The notes under the pieces are model-generated. The model did not search any database and was not told the DNA's origin. It was given only the letters and a program-made list of their open reading frames with translations. A stretch of DNA of 64,000 bases from Dyadobacter sp. MSC1_007 (GTDB taxonomy: Bacteria > Bacteroidota > Bacteroidia > Cytophagales > Spirosomataceae): positions 496,001 to 560,000 of the forward strand of contig NZ_JAMOZL010000003.1 of the NCBI RefSeq assembly GCF_023667495.1, read 5' to 3'. Both the position numbers and the translations under genes were made by a program. Shown in pieces: positions 34,304 to 42,634 of this stretch (the stretch's first letter is position 1; the number at the start of each line of letters is the position of its first letter).

Positions 34304-34376
34304 AGCGAAAGACGGGGTTCGAACCCGCGACCTCGACCTTGGCAAGGTCGCGCTCTACCAGCTGAGCTACTTTCGC
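34304..34376 (-). tRNA. tRNA-Gly (anticodon GCC)
   Basis: The minus strand gives acceptor GCGAAAG/CTTTCGC with discriminator T, D-arm TAGCTCAGCTGGTAGAGC, anticodon loop TTGCCAA (anticodon GCC), and T-loop TTCGAAC. CCA is not encoded. Confidence 0.96.
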
Positions 34377-34401
34377 ATAACCGATCTTGATTATCGTGGT
34401 G

Positions 34402-34432
34402 CAAATGTAGGTAGAGGTAGTATTTGACGCAA
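34402..34432 (-). promoter_or_regulatory. tRNA-Gly promoter
   Basis: On the minus strand TTG (complement of 34430-34432), a 20-nt spacer and TACATTTG (complement of 34402-34409) match exactly, 25 bp before the tRNA. Confidence 0.85.
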
Positions 34433-34646
34433 GTTTTTATGTGAAATATTTGATAAAAAATCTTCGCCAAACCATTAACAAATTGTAAATCAATCGGTAT
34501 TTCTGATAAAAAAATTTAAAAAAAGAGATTCCGAACCGGCGGAATGAACGCGTGACGACCGCGGCCAGCTCATCATGGCGATCTGGATGCCCGAACGGAA
34601 AGTTTTGCCGCCCGTCCTATTTCGCCTATCCACTTCATATTTTGCC

Positions 34647-34654
34647 TATCTTTG
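34647..34654 (+). promoter_or_regulatory. terC -7 box
   Basis: TATCTTTG is a perfect -7 box 93 bp before the ATG. The expected -33 TTG is not at 20 nt, so the box alone is the evidence. Confidence 0.45.
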
Positions 34655-34746
34655 CCATCTTCTAAGGGATATCGATTATATTAATACTGTTTCACAAGCA
34701 TCAGTAGCCATCCCGCCTGCTGGACAATAACCTAATACGCGTTTTC

Positions 34747-35820
34747 ATGTTTTCCAACGAAGTACTGTTTTTCGGAGGTTTTATACTGGTTATCAGTATC
34801 ATGCTCCTTTTAGATCTTGGCGTTTTTAATAAAAAAGACCATGTCGTCAAGTTTGGTGAAGCAGCTGCCTGGACCGTTGCGTGGGTAGCACTTGCGATGG
34901 TGTTCTATGTGGTGATCAACACGCATGGCGACCTCGTGCATGGAATGGACAACTACGGTGAGCTTGAAACGATTAAGAATAAGTATGCACCGCATTTAAA
35001 ATTAATACCAGGAAATTTTGAGGAAAGCCTCGAAATCTACCGGAAGAATATGTCGCTGGAATTCATTACCGGTTACCTGCTGGAATATGCACTCTCGGTC
35101 GACAATATTTTTGTGATCATTCTGATTTTCTCATCATTCGGGGTAAGGCCCAAATATTTTAAGAAAGTTCTTTTCTGGGGCGTTCTGGGTGCAATTATCA
35201 TGCGTTTCGTGTTCATTTTTGTCGGATCGGCGTTGATGCAGCGGTTCGAATGGATCATTTATATCTTTGGTTTGCTATTGGTTTATCAGGGAGGTAAGAT
35301 CTTCTTTGAAGGTGGAGAAGAAGAAAAAATCGATCCTGCCAAACACCCCGTTGTGAAATTCGCTGCCAAATATCTTCCCGTGTTTCCGAGATATGTCCGC
35401 GAGCACTTTTTTGTATTGAAACAAGGCAAATGGCTCGTTACGCCGCTATTTGTAGTAGTGTTAATCGTCGAGTTTACCGACCTGATATTCGCGGTCGACT
35501 CGGTACCGGCCGTCTTTTCGGTGACGAAAGATCCCTATGTGGTCTTTTTCTCAAACATTTTTGCCATCATGGGCCTTCGCTCGATGTTCTTCTTTTTGAG
35601 CAATATCATGGGCTTGTTCCGCTTCCTTAAATATGGCCTTGGTGTTCTGCTGGTCTTTATTGGTGGAAAAATGCTTGCGCATCACCAGCTTGAAGCCATG
35701 GGTTTCCAGACGGTTTATTCGCTTTACGTGATCCTCGGGATATTGGCGGTGAGTATTCTGGCGTCAGTAGTGATCCCTGAAAAAAAAGTGGTTGAGGAGA
35801 GTATTCCATCAAATAGTTAG
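34747..35820 (+). CDS. TerC/Alx-family integral membrane protein
   Basis: This 357-residue multi-pass protein belongs to the TerC family, which in other bacteria exports or buffers manganese and other metals. The hallmark acidic membrane motifs are present: EYALSVDNIFVIILIF (about residue 113) and EFTDLIFAVDSVPAVFSVT (about residue 240). It has seven to nine membrane segments and a short charged C-terminus. The following SF1 helicase gene begins 24 bp later on the same strand, suggesting one transcript, though a shared function is not obvious. Confidence 0.93.
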   Translation: MFSNEVLFFGGFILVISIMLLLDLGVFNKKDHVVKFGEAAAWTVAWVALAMVFYVVINTHGDLVHGMDNYGELETIKNKYAPHLKLIPGNFEESLEIYRKNMSLEFITGYLLEYALSVDNIFVIILIFSSFGVRPKYFKKVLFWGVLGAIIMRFVFIFVGSALMQRFEWIIYIFGLLLVYQGGKIFFEGGEEEKIDPAKHPVVKFAAKYLPVFPRYVREHFFVLKQGKWLVTPLFVVVLIVEFTDLIFAVDSVPAVFSVTKDPYVVFFSNIFAIMGLRSMFFFLSNIMGLFRFLKYGLGVLLVFIGGKMLAHHQLEAMGFQTVYSLYVILGILAVSILASVVIPEKKVVEESIPSNS

Positions 35821-35844
35821 GTAACAGGAAGCGTTTGAGTACCT

Positions 35845-38800
35845 ATGAATCGTATTCTGAAAGCCTACTTAAAACGACTTACCAACCTCAGTACCCGCAA
35901 CAAATCGCTGTTGCTCACAAACCTGTCGGCTGAACAGTTCCTCGACTTGAACGACACGGATTTTCTTTTGGGAAAACCTGCGATTGAGCTCGTCAAGCAA
36001 CTGGTTCAGGGTAAAGAGCGCATTCCGTTATGCGACGTTGCCGACCCTCGTTTTGAGAAAGTCAATGAAACCAGTAAGCGGCTCCGGAAAATAGCACGTA
36101 CCGAACGGTTTATCGAGGAGGAGCGGGGATCGCGGGACTTGTACGTGGGCTATCCTTTTATCAAAGGCAAGCTTTCGGACGGTACTGTCATTCATGCGCC
36201 GATGCTGTTTTTTCCGGTAACCCTAAAAATGGTGAAGGAGCAATGGTGCTTGCAAGAACGCGACGAAAGCAATGTGCTGCTGAACCAAAGCTTCGCATTA
36301 GCCTATGCGCATTTCAATGAAACGCGTATTCCTGACGACGTCCTTGAAAAATCGTTTGAGGACTTTTCCGGTGATTTTCTCGAATTCAGGACGCAGCTTT
36401 ACGAATGGCTTAAATCGACACCTTTCAGAATTAACTTTAACCAGGACCTTTTCGAGGATAAGCTGGTGTCTTTTAGTGCGGAAAAAAGCGCCGAACTAGA
36501 CGCGAAAGAGCGCAATGGCGAACTTAAGCTATTTCCTGAGGCAGTATTGGGCATTTTCCCACAGTCGGGCTCGTACCTCGTTCCCGATTATAATGTGCTG
36601 CTGGCGTCCGGAGAAGAAGGAGTTGAAGTTCCATTGATAGGTGAATTCGAAGAAACCTACGAAGAACCTCCCTTATCCGAAAAGGTTCGAATTGCCCGTG
36701 AAGAGGAGATTCTCACGCCATTTCCAATCGATGCGTCACAGGAGGATATTATACTTGCTGTAAAGCACGGCAAGTCGGTTGTCGTACAAGGGCCACCGGG
36801 AAGCGGCAAATCCCAACTGATATGTAATCTCATCGCCGATTTCGCTTCGAAGGGCAAGCGGGTTTTGCTGGTCTGCCAGAAACGTGCTGCATTGGATGTC
36901 GTTTACCAACGGCTGGGAACGATCGGGATGAACGATTTTGTAGGGCTGATACACGATTTCAAAAATGACAGGCCGCATTTATATCGCCAGATAGCTTCCC
37001 AGATAGATAAGGTAGAAAGCTACCGCCAGCAGAATTATAGTCTGGACGCTGTTTTTCTGGAAAGACAGTTTACGCAGGAAAGTCGCGCGATAGACCGGAC
37101 CGTTGGAGAACTGAATGCATTCCGCGAAGCGCTTTTCGATGAAACCGAATGCGGTGTCAGCATTAAGGAGCTGTATCTCACAAGCAGCTCCGATGAACCT
37201 TTCATTGCACTGAACGATCTGTATCGGCATTTTCGGATGGATAACTGGGACGTTTTCAGGCGACAATTCAAAACTTATGCTGAATATTTCAAGCATATTG
37301 GCCCCGATCATCCCTGGACGCAAAGAACGAGTTTTGCCAGCTTTGGGATCAATGAGTTGAGAGCAATGGAGCGCATGTTGTCGGACTGGCCGGAGGCTTT
37401 TTTGCAACAAAAAGTAGCCTTCGAAAGGATTACCAGCGTTGTATTTGAAAGAAAATACATTCAAAACAGGAAGGAAATAGGGGAAAGACTGTCGGACATT
37501 GCTGAACTCGTTACCGACAATACAACCTGGGCGTTGTTTAAAGAATACATGGCATCGCCAGTGAATTGCCATGAGCGCCTGGCATTCATTCGTCAGGCTG
37601 CCGATGCGCTGGAAGGTTTTTTGGCCGAAGATGGGGTAGAGTTTTCGCTTGAAACTGCGCAGCTGCCGCAATTTTCCCAGCTACTGAAAAAGGCGATCGA
37701 GTCGAAGAAATCGGCGGTCTCAGGGCTTTTATGGGATGTTTTTGGAAAGGATAAAAAAGAGGTCGAACGCGTTGCTGGAAGAAATGAGCTCGGGATTTCG
37801 CTTGACGACCTGATACGCCTCGATTTACGCGTGCGTAATCGACTACAACTGGAAAACTGGTTGCAGAACACTGTTCTCGGCTTAAAGGCGGGCGATACAA
37901 ATGAAGGCACGTCAGGGGACGAAATAGTTGAATTTTTCAAAAAGGCCGAAAAAGTCGCGGACGCCACTGCCCGTGCACATATTGAGCCATGGACAGCAAT
38001 CTTAAAGCAAATAGCGGCTTCAAGCAAGCATTTAGATTATTTTGGACAGAGTCTTTCTGAGTTGCACAAATGGCTGGCAACCTGGGACAAAATGGAACAG
38101 GCAATGCTGCCTTACCTGCTTCCGGCCCAGATAACGGGATTGATAGAGGAGCCTGAAACGTATGCCAGTCAGCTATTAACCGCTCTCCGGCGTGATTTCG
38201 ATTCACTAGCCGACATGGACAGGCTCTGGGCAGAAATGACTCTCCCGCAACAATCTGTGGCGAAAGAAGTGATTGCTGACAGCACCAAGCGAAAGCTGGC
38301 CAATCCGGCAGATATGATGGCCTTATTTGAAAACAGTGTGCGCTTGGCCTGGATTGAGCATATTGAAACAAAATATCCGGAGCTGAGGTCGGTAACGTCC
38401 CTTAAAATGAGACAATGGGAAGAAGAACTTCAGAAGGGTATTGAATCCAAACAAAAACTGAGTACCGACATCACCAATATCAAATTGCGGGAAGCTACTT
38501 ATGATGACATTGAGAAAAACAGGCTTGGTAACCGTGTAACTTATCGCGAGCTTGGACATCAGGTTACCAAAAAGCGGAAAATATGGCCGATAAGAAAACT
38601 GCTTGAAAGCTATACGGACGAGGTTTTTTCGCTCATTCCATGTTGGATGGCTTCTCCCGAATCGGTATCGGCCATGTTTCCGATGGAGAAAGACCTTTTC
38701 GATCTGGTTATTTTCGATGAGGCTTCGCAGTGTTATGTAGAATATAGCCTTCCGGCCGCATTCAGAGGAAAACAATTGGTGGTGACCGGCGATAGCAAAC

Positions 38801-39816
38801 AGCTCCCGCCGAGTGATTTGTACAAGGTGCGGTTTGAAGAAAAAGGAGAAGAAGAGGAATATTCGGCAGCTATTGAAATCGAATCACTGCTTGATCTTGC
38901 GGCACAATCTCTGGATCATTATCAGTTGACGGGCCATTACCGCAGCCATTCTCTGGATCTCATCGACTTTTCCAATAAGCATTTCTATAAGGAAAGTTTA
39001 AGGTTGCTGCCTGATTTTGAAGCGATTAATGATTCAGAACCAGGTATCCGGTACATAAAAACGGACGGGTTGTGGAAGAACAATGTAAACCTGGCAGAGG
39101 TAGACCGGGTAATTTCATTGATCCGCGAATTGAAGGATTCTGGTAAAACGCTGGGAATTGTTACATTCAACTTTTACCAGCAGCAGGCTATTCAGGATAC
39201 TTTGGAGAAAGAAGGCGTTACTGCGAAGGATCTGTTTGTCAAGAATATTGAGAATGTGCAGGGAGATGAGCGTGACGTGATCATTTTCTCGATGGGTTAT
39301 GCTCCTGACGAGAAGGGACGTCTTGCTATGCAATTCGGCAGCTTGAATATGCAGGGGGGAGAAAACAGGCTGAATGTCGCGGTAACGCGTGCACGCGAGC
39401 GGATTTATTTTGTAACCAGCTTGTGGCCTTCGCAATTACAAACGGAACAGACGGCTAATGAAGGCCCTAAATTACTACGTGCCTACCTGGAATATGCATT
39501 GGAGGTGTCGGAAGGAAAATTCCGGCCTAACCCGCTATCAACGAGACACCTGAGATCCGAATGGCTACTGAAAGAGCGGCTTGTCCGCCTGAAACCTGAA
39601 TTTGAAAAGGAATTGCCATTCGGGGACATTACTGTAAAAGAAGAAGGGGTATATAAAGGTTTGATCCTGACTGATGATGACCTGTATCACGACAGCACAT
39701 CATCGAAAGAACCCCACGCTTATTTACCCCTTCTTTTGAAACTGAAAAACTGGCCATTCCGGCGCGTTTACAGTCGCGAATACTGGTCAGGTGCGCTGAA
39801 CAGCGAGATATTATAG
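35845..39816 (+). CDS. Giant SF1 (Upf1/Dna2-like) helicase with degenerate Vsr-like nuclease tail
   Basis: This 1323-residue protein has an N-terminal alpha/beta region (about 1-290), a split helicase core and a small C-terminal domain. Walker A GPPGSGKS is at about residue 316 and the Walker B/motif II FDEASQ at about 956, so over 600 residues are inserted between them. Motif III is VTGDSKQLPPSD, and motif VI is NVAVTRARERIYFV at about 1180. The last 90 residues (GLILTDDDLYHD, NWPFRRVYSREYW) resemble the Vsr-like REase_MTES_1575 domain, but the expected Asp before the core strand is replaced. It follows terC closely and overlaps the convergent DUF1080 gene by 6 bp. Confidence 0.82.
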   Translation: MNRILKAYLKRLTNLSTRNKSLLLTNLSAEQFLDLNDTDFLLGKPAIELVKQLVQGKERIPLCDVADPRFEKVNETSKRLRKIARTERFIEEERGSRDLYVGYPFIKGKLSDGTVIHAPMLFFPVTLKMVKEQWCLQERDESNVLLNQSFALAYAHFNETRIPDDVLEKSFEDFSGDFLEFRTQLYEWLKSTPFRINFNQDLFEDKLVSFSAEKSAELDAKERNGELKLFPEAVLGIFPQSGSYLVPDYNVLLASGEEGVEVPLIGEFEETYEEPPLSEKVRIAREEEILTPFPIDASQEDIILAVKHGKSVVVQGPPGSGKSQLICNLIADFASKGKRVLLVCQKRAALDVVYQRLGTIGMNDFVGLIHDFKNDRPHLYRQIASQIDKVESYRQQNYSLDAVFLERQFTQESRAIDRTVGELNAFREALFDETECGVSIKELYLTSSSDEPFIALNDLYRHFRMDNWDVFRRQFKTYAEYFKHIGPDHPWTQRTSFASFGINELRAMERMLSDWPEAFLQQKVAFERITSVVFERKYIQNRKEIGERLSDIAELVTDNTTWALFKEYMASPVNCHERLAFIRQAADALEGFLAEDGVEFSLETAQLPQFSQLLKKAIESKKSAVSGLLWDVFGKDKKEVERVAGRNELGISLDDLIRLDLRVRNRLQLENWLQNTVLGLKAGDTNEGTSGDEIVEFFKKAEKVADATARAHIEPWTAILKQIAASSKHLDYFGQSLSELHKWLATWDKMEQAMLPYLLPAQITGLIEEPETYASQLLTALRRDFDSLADMDRLWAEMTLPQQSVAKEVIADSTKRKLANPADMMALFENSVRLAWIEHIETKYPELRSVTSLKMRQWEEELQKGIESKQKLSTDITNIKLREATYDDIEKNRLGNRVTYRELGHQVTKKRKIWPIRKLLESYTDEVFSLIPCWMASPESVSAMFPMEKDLFDLVIFDEASQCYVEYSLPAAFRGKQLVVTGDSKQLPPSDLYKVRFEEKGEEEEYSAAIEIESLLDLAAQSLDHYQLTGHYRSHSLDLIDFSNKHFYKESLRLLPDFEAINDSEPGIRYIKTDGLWKNNVNLAEVDRVISLIRELKDSGKTLGIVTFNFYQQQAIQDTLEKEGVTAKDLFVKNIENVQGDERDVIIFSMGYAPDEKGRLAMQFGSLNMQGGENRLNVAVTRARERIYFVTSLWPSQLQTEQTANEGPKLLRAYLEYALEVSEGKFRPNPLSTRHLRSEWLLKERLVRLKPEFEKELPFGDITVKEEGVYKGLILTDDDLYHDSTSSKEPHAYLPLLLKLKNWPFRRVYSREYWSGALNSEIL

Positions 39817-40518
39817 CTCTTTAATCCGGATATTGCGGAAAGAAACCTTGTTGCCATGGTCCTGCAATGCAATTTTGCCTTTTGACGAGGTACCGAAACC
39901 TTCCCAGGTTTTGAACTTGCTGTTAGCAACCAATTGATTGAATTCGGCACCTTGCGCAGGGAAGTCAACCACTTTCTTGCCATTCAGCCAGCTCTCGCCT
40001 TTTCCGCCTTTGATCACTATTTTGGCTTTGTTCCATTCTCCGGCTGGCTTCACAGCAGTGAAATCGGTAGGAGGGAGCATGTCGTAAAGCGAACCAGCTT
40101 TGTGGTTGCCGTTTTTACCAGCCTTTGCATCCGGGTGTTTTTGGTCATCCAAAACCTGGATTTCCGGTCCTGTCGAGTACGGGCAGCAGTATTTTTTGTC
40201 TTCAATAACATGGTAAATGATACCGCTGTTACCGCCTTCTGAAATTTTCCATTCGAGTTCGAGCTCGAAATCGCCGTATTCTTTATCGGTTACGAGGTCT
40301 TTTCCTCCTTTTTCAGCCAGTACAATTGCATTGTCTTCGATTTTCCATTGCGGCAAAACCTTATCAGATTGCCAGCTATGCCAGCCATTCAGGCTCTTGC
40401 CGTCGAACAGCGATACCCATTTGCCTTTTTGAGCTTCTGCATTATTTGCTGATAAAGCCAAGGTGCCCAGCGCGATAACGGATGCTTTACCGAAAGCTTT
40501 CCATTTAGTAAAATTCAT
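39811..40518 (-). CDS. DUF1080 (3-keto-disaccharide hydrolase family) secreted protein
   Basis: This protein has 235 residues from ATG 40518. A signal peptide ends near ANNAEA. The concanavalin-like DUF1080 domain is recognisable by SLFDGKSLNGWHSW, YGDFELELEWKISEGGNSGIIYHV and the C-terminal GKIALQDHGNKVSFRNIRIKEL. Members act on keto-sugars or glycosides in Bacteroidota, often beside Gfo/Idh enzymes. The start at 40548 is less natural because MNFTKWK begins the signal peptide. Its stop overlaps the end of the SF1 helicase gene by six bases on the opposite strand. Confidence 0.92.
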   Translation of the reverse strand: MNFTKWKAFGKASVIALGTLALSANNAEAQKGKWVSLFDGKSLNGWHSWQSDKVLPQWKIEDNAIVLAEKGGKDLVTDKEYGDFELELEWKISEGGNSGIIYHVIEDKKYCCPYSTGPEIQVLDDQKHPDAKAGKNGNHKAGSLYDMLPPTDFTAVKPAGEWNKAKIVIKGGKGESWLNGKKVVDFPAQGAEFNQLVANSKFKTWEGFGTSSKGKIALQDHGNKVSFRNIRIKEL

Positions 40519-40644
40519 GTGTTCCTGGTTAAAAGTTTTAGTCCACAATATTAAGTACTTTTTGAGTTTTCGAGCACATATTTGGATCGAAAGTTAAGCT
40601 CACTTATTTTTGAGCTGCTCCACATCACTTTTCAGTCCGATCAA

Positions 40645-41034
40645 ATGGCTTCTATATTTTCAAGAATTGTTGCAGGCGAAATACCTTGTCATAAGATTGC
40701 CGAAACCGATGATTTTCTGGCTTTCCTGGATGCATTTCCTATTGCGAAAGGACATACGCTCGTCATCCCGAAAAAAGAGATCGATTATTTGTTCGATCTG
40801 GACGATCGTTTGTACACAGGCTTGTTCGCATTTGCGAAAACCATTGTTCCAGCGCTTGAAAAGGCGGTGCCCTGCCTGAGGATCGGGGTGAGCGTAATAG
40901 GCCTGGAAGTTCCGCATGCGCATGTGCACCTGCTCCCATTGAACAGCATGGCGGATGCCGATTTTAGTAAAAAAATAAAAACGTCGCCGGAAGAACTGGC
41001 AACGTTGGCTGAAAAAATCAGGAAAAACTTGTAG
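40645..41034 (+). CDS. HIT-family nucleotide-binding protein
   Basis: This 129-residue member of the histidine triad family starts at ATG 40645 (MASIFSRIVAGEIPCHKI, the usual HIT start); an upstream in-frame codon would add 21 unrelated residues. The catalytic triad PHAHVHLLPL is at about residues 91-100. It would hydrolyse purine nucleoside phosphoramidates or similar substrates. It is divergent from the DUF1080 gene and convergent, 11 bp apart, with the first Wzi-like gene, with no terminator between them. Confidence 0.94.
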   Translation: MASIFSRIVAGEIPCHKIAETDDFLAFLDAFPIAKGHTLVIPKKEIDYLFDLDDRLYTGLFAFAKTIVPALEKAVPCLRIGVSVIGLEVPHAHVHLLPLNSMADADFSKKIKTSPEELATLAEKIRKNL

Positions 41035-41045
41035 AAAACACCAGT

Positions 41046-42530
41046 TTAATAGAAGGAAAGGTCTTTTCGGACACCAAGCATGAAACCGTAGGTTTTGCGA
41101 TAAAGGTCTCCGATATCAGCAGCATATGCTCCTTTCACCGTCAAACCGCCCAGCACATCCAGCTTCGATTGCAAGCCTATAAGGCCTGAAAATTGTTTTG
41201 GCGCTCCTTTAAACGGTTCGAGATAGGCACCGTAGTTCGTGGAATAGGAGAATTTTCCCTGCCATTCAATTTTTCTGAAAAGCGTTCCTTTCAAGCCCAG
41301 ATGCCATAACATTACCCGGTTATTGCTGGTAAAATTGTCGGCGTAGTTAGGCCATTTCCATTTGGTTTGTGAGGTAGGGGGGATAAAAGGCGTCCCGATG
41401 GTCCGGTCGTAATAGGACCATCCGTCTCTTACCTGCTGATTATTGAAATAGTTATCCCGTCCCCTTTTCGTGCCGTCGCCGAGGACAAAGTCGTCGCCGC
41501 CCTGACTTTTTGTATAGAGTAGTTCGACAACTGCCTCGGTAACTTCGAAATTAGCGCCGTATGAGTTCTTTCTTTTCACCCTGGCACCGTAAAGTCCGTC
41601 GGCCAGCGTGGTCATATAGAATAATGAGCCGTCTTCATACACAAATTGACGGTAAACAAATATGGTCGATTCATAGGTTTCGACCTCCACAGCGAGGTCA
41701 ATGGAGCCTAAATGATTCCCGATGCGGCTTGTGCTATCGAAAAAAGTAATATTGTTGCCTGTACCACCCACAGAGCCGATCACGGCATGTATGTAATTGG
41801 AAAATCCGTCCGGGAGCTTGCCGTCTGGCTTAGTTAAATAAGGCGATTTTCCACCCCATTGAACCTGATGATTGAACCCGCCATACAGTTTCAGCATGGA
41901 ATGTGGCTTTCCGATCCGCAGGTAAAATGCCTTTTGATGAAATTTCAGACCGCTGGTGATTGGCCTGTTGTTTTCAAACAGACCGTCGGAGTAAAATGCC
42001 TGAAATGACAACCAGTTTTTGGTGAAAGGCACCGGGACAAACCGGGAAGTTCCAATGTAGATTTTGGGAATCGGTAAAGCATTGCCCGACCATGCGTAAG
42101 AACCCGAACCGATGGTGGAGTCTGCAAGACCGACCCATTGCTTCTTGCGACCTACATATAATTCCCAGTTTTTGTATTTAAGGGTTGCATGGAGCTGCGG
42201 GATCAGGAAATTTTTCGTTTGTACAAAGTTACCTACCGCTTCCACACCAACGCCGGCACGCCAGACATTTCTCGTTTTGTTTTCAGAGATCGTCCAGTAA
42301 TGTTCCAATCCAGCGCGGGCGCTGCCGTTGGGGCCGGTAACCGGCACCACACCAAATTGATTGGCCTGTATCCAGAACGGCGTGTAACCATTGGTGCTGC
42401 CCATTCCAACCAGTTCTACGAAATTAGTTGTTGAGTCCGTGTAAATGACAGGCTCCTTGGTTTCAGTTTGGGAAAATCCAATGAAGGGGACTATGATTGG
42501 CAGTATCAGTAAAAAAATTCTCATAGACAT
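41046..42530 (-). CDS. Capsule assembly Wzi family protein, paralogue 1
   Basis: This 494-residue outer-membrane beta-barrel protein has a signal peptide ending near GFSQ. Family features are FVELVGMGSTNGYTPFWIQANQFG, LYVGRKKQWVGLADS, YGGFNHQVQWGG and the closing ADIGDLYRKTYGFMLGVRKDLSFY. Wzi anchors exported polysaccharide to the cell surface. It is the last of three tandem homologues at the end of the exopolysaccharide locus. A perfect -7 box (42568-42575) in its 104-bp upstream spacer suggests it can be transcribed separately. ATG 42524, two codons in, is an alternative start. Confidence 0.92.
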   Translation of the reverse strand: MSMRIFLLILPIIVPFIGFSQTETKEPVIYTDSTTNFVELVGMGSTNGYTPFWIQANQFGVVPVTGPNGSARAGLEHYWTISENKTRNVWRAGVGVEAVGNFVQTKNFLIPQLHATLKYKNWELYVGRKKQWVGLADSTIGSGSYAWSGNALPIPKIYIGTSRFVPVPFTKNWLSFQAFYSDGLFENNRPITSGLKFHQKAFYLRIGKPHSMLKLYGGFNHQVQWGGKSPYLTKPDGKLPDGFSNYIHAVIGSVGGTGNNITFFDSTSRIGNHLGSIDLAVEVETYESTIFVYRQFVYEDGSLFYMTTLADGLYGARVKRKNSYGANFEVTEAVVELLYTKSQGGDDFVLGDGTKRGRDNYFNNQQVRDGWSYYDRTIGTPFIPPTSQTKWKWPNYADNFTSNNRVMLWHLGLKGTLFRKIEWQGKFSYSTNYGAYLEPFKGAPKQFSGLIGLQSKLDVLGGLTVKGAYAADIGDLYRKTYGFMLGVRKDLSFY

Positions 42531-42567
42531 ACCTTCACGCTTGATCCATAATGTGTATAATAGCCGA

Positions 42568-42575
42568 CAAAAATA
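42568..42575 (-). promoter_or_regulatory. -7 box before Wzi paralogue 1
   Basis: The complement reads TATTTTTG, 38 bp before the ATG. No TTG is seen at the expected -33 position. Confidence 0.4.
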
Positions 42576-42634
42576 AGTATAACTTTTCTCTTATCATATT
42601 GAAAAATAATAGGTTAAGGGAAGTCTGAGGCAGA

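Larger units (their letters stand above)
34377..34746. other. Divergent spacer between tRNA-Gly and terC
   Basis: This 370-bp region holds the tRNA-Gly promoter (34402-34432) and a -7 box for terC (34647-34654). Imperfect direct repeats ATTTCGCCTATC and ATTTTGCCTATC lie just before terC's -7 box. I saw no manganese riboswitch of the yybP-ykoY type and no gene. Confidence 0.6.

Noticed and set aside
34377..34746. Possible manganese (yybP-ykoY) riboswitch before terC
   Set aside because: I looked for the conserved motif and paired stems and did not find them; only a -7 box and short repeats are present.
36979..37671. Long antisense ORF (230 residues) within the SF1 helicase gene
   Set aside because: It lies opposite a coding region with helicase motifs on both sides and has no promoter or domain.
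35845..39816. Helicase as part of a defence island
   Set aside because: No methylase, restriction, abortive infection or known partner gene is adjacent; the neighbours are terC and a DUF1080 gene.
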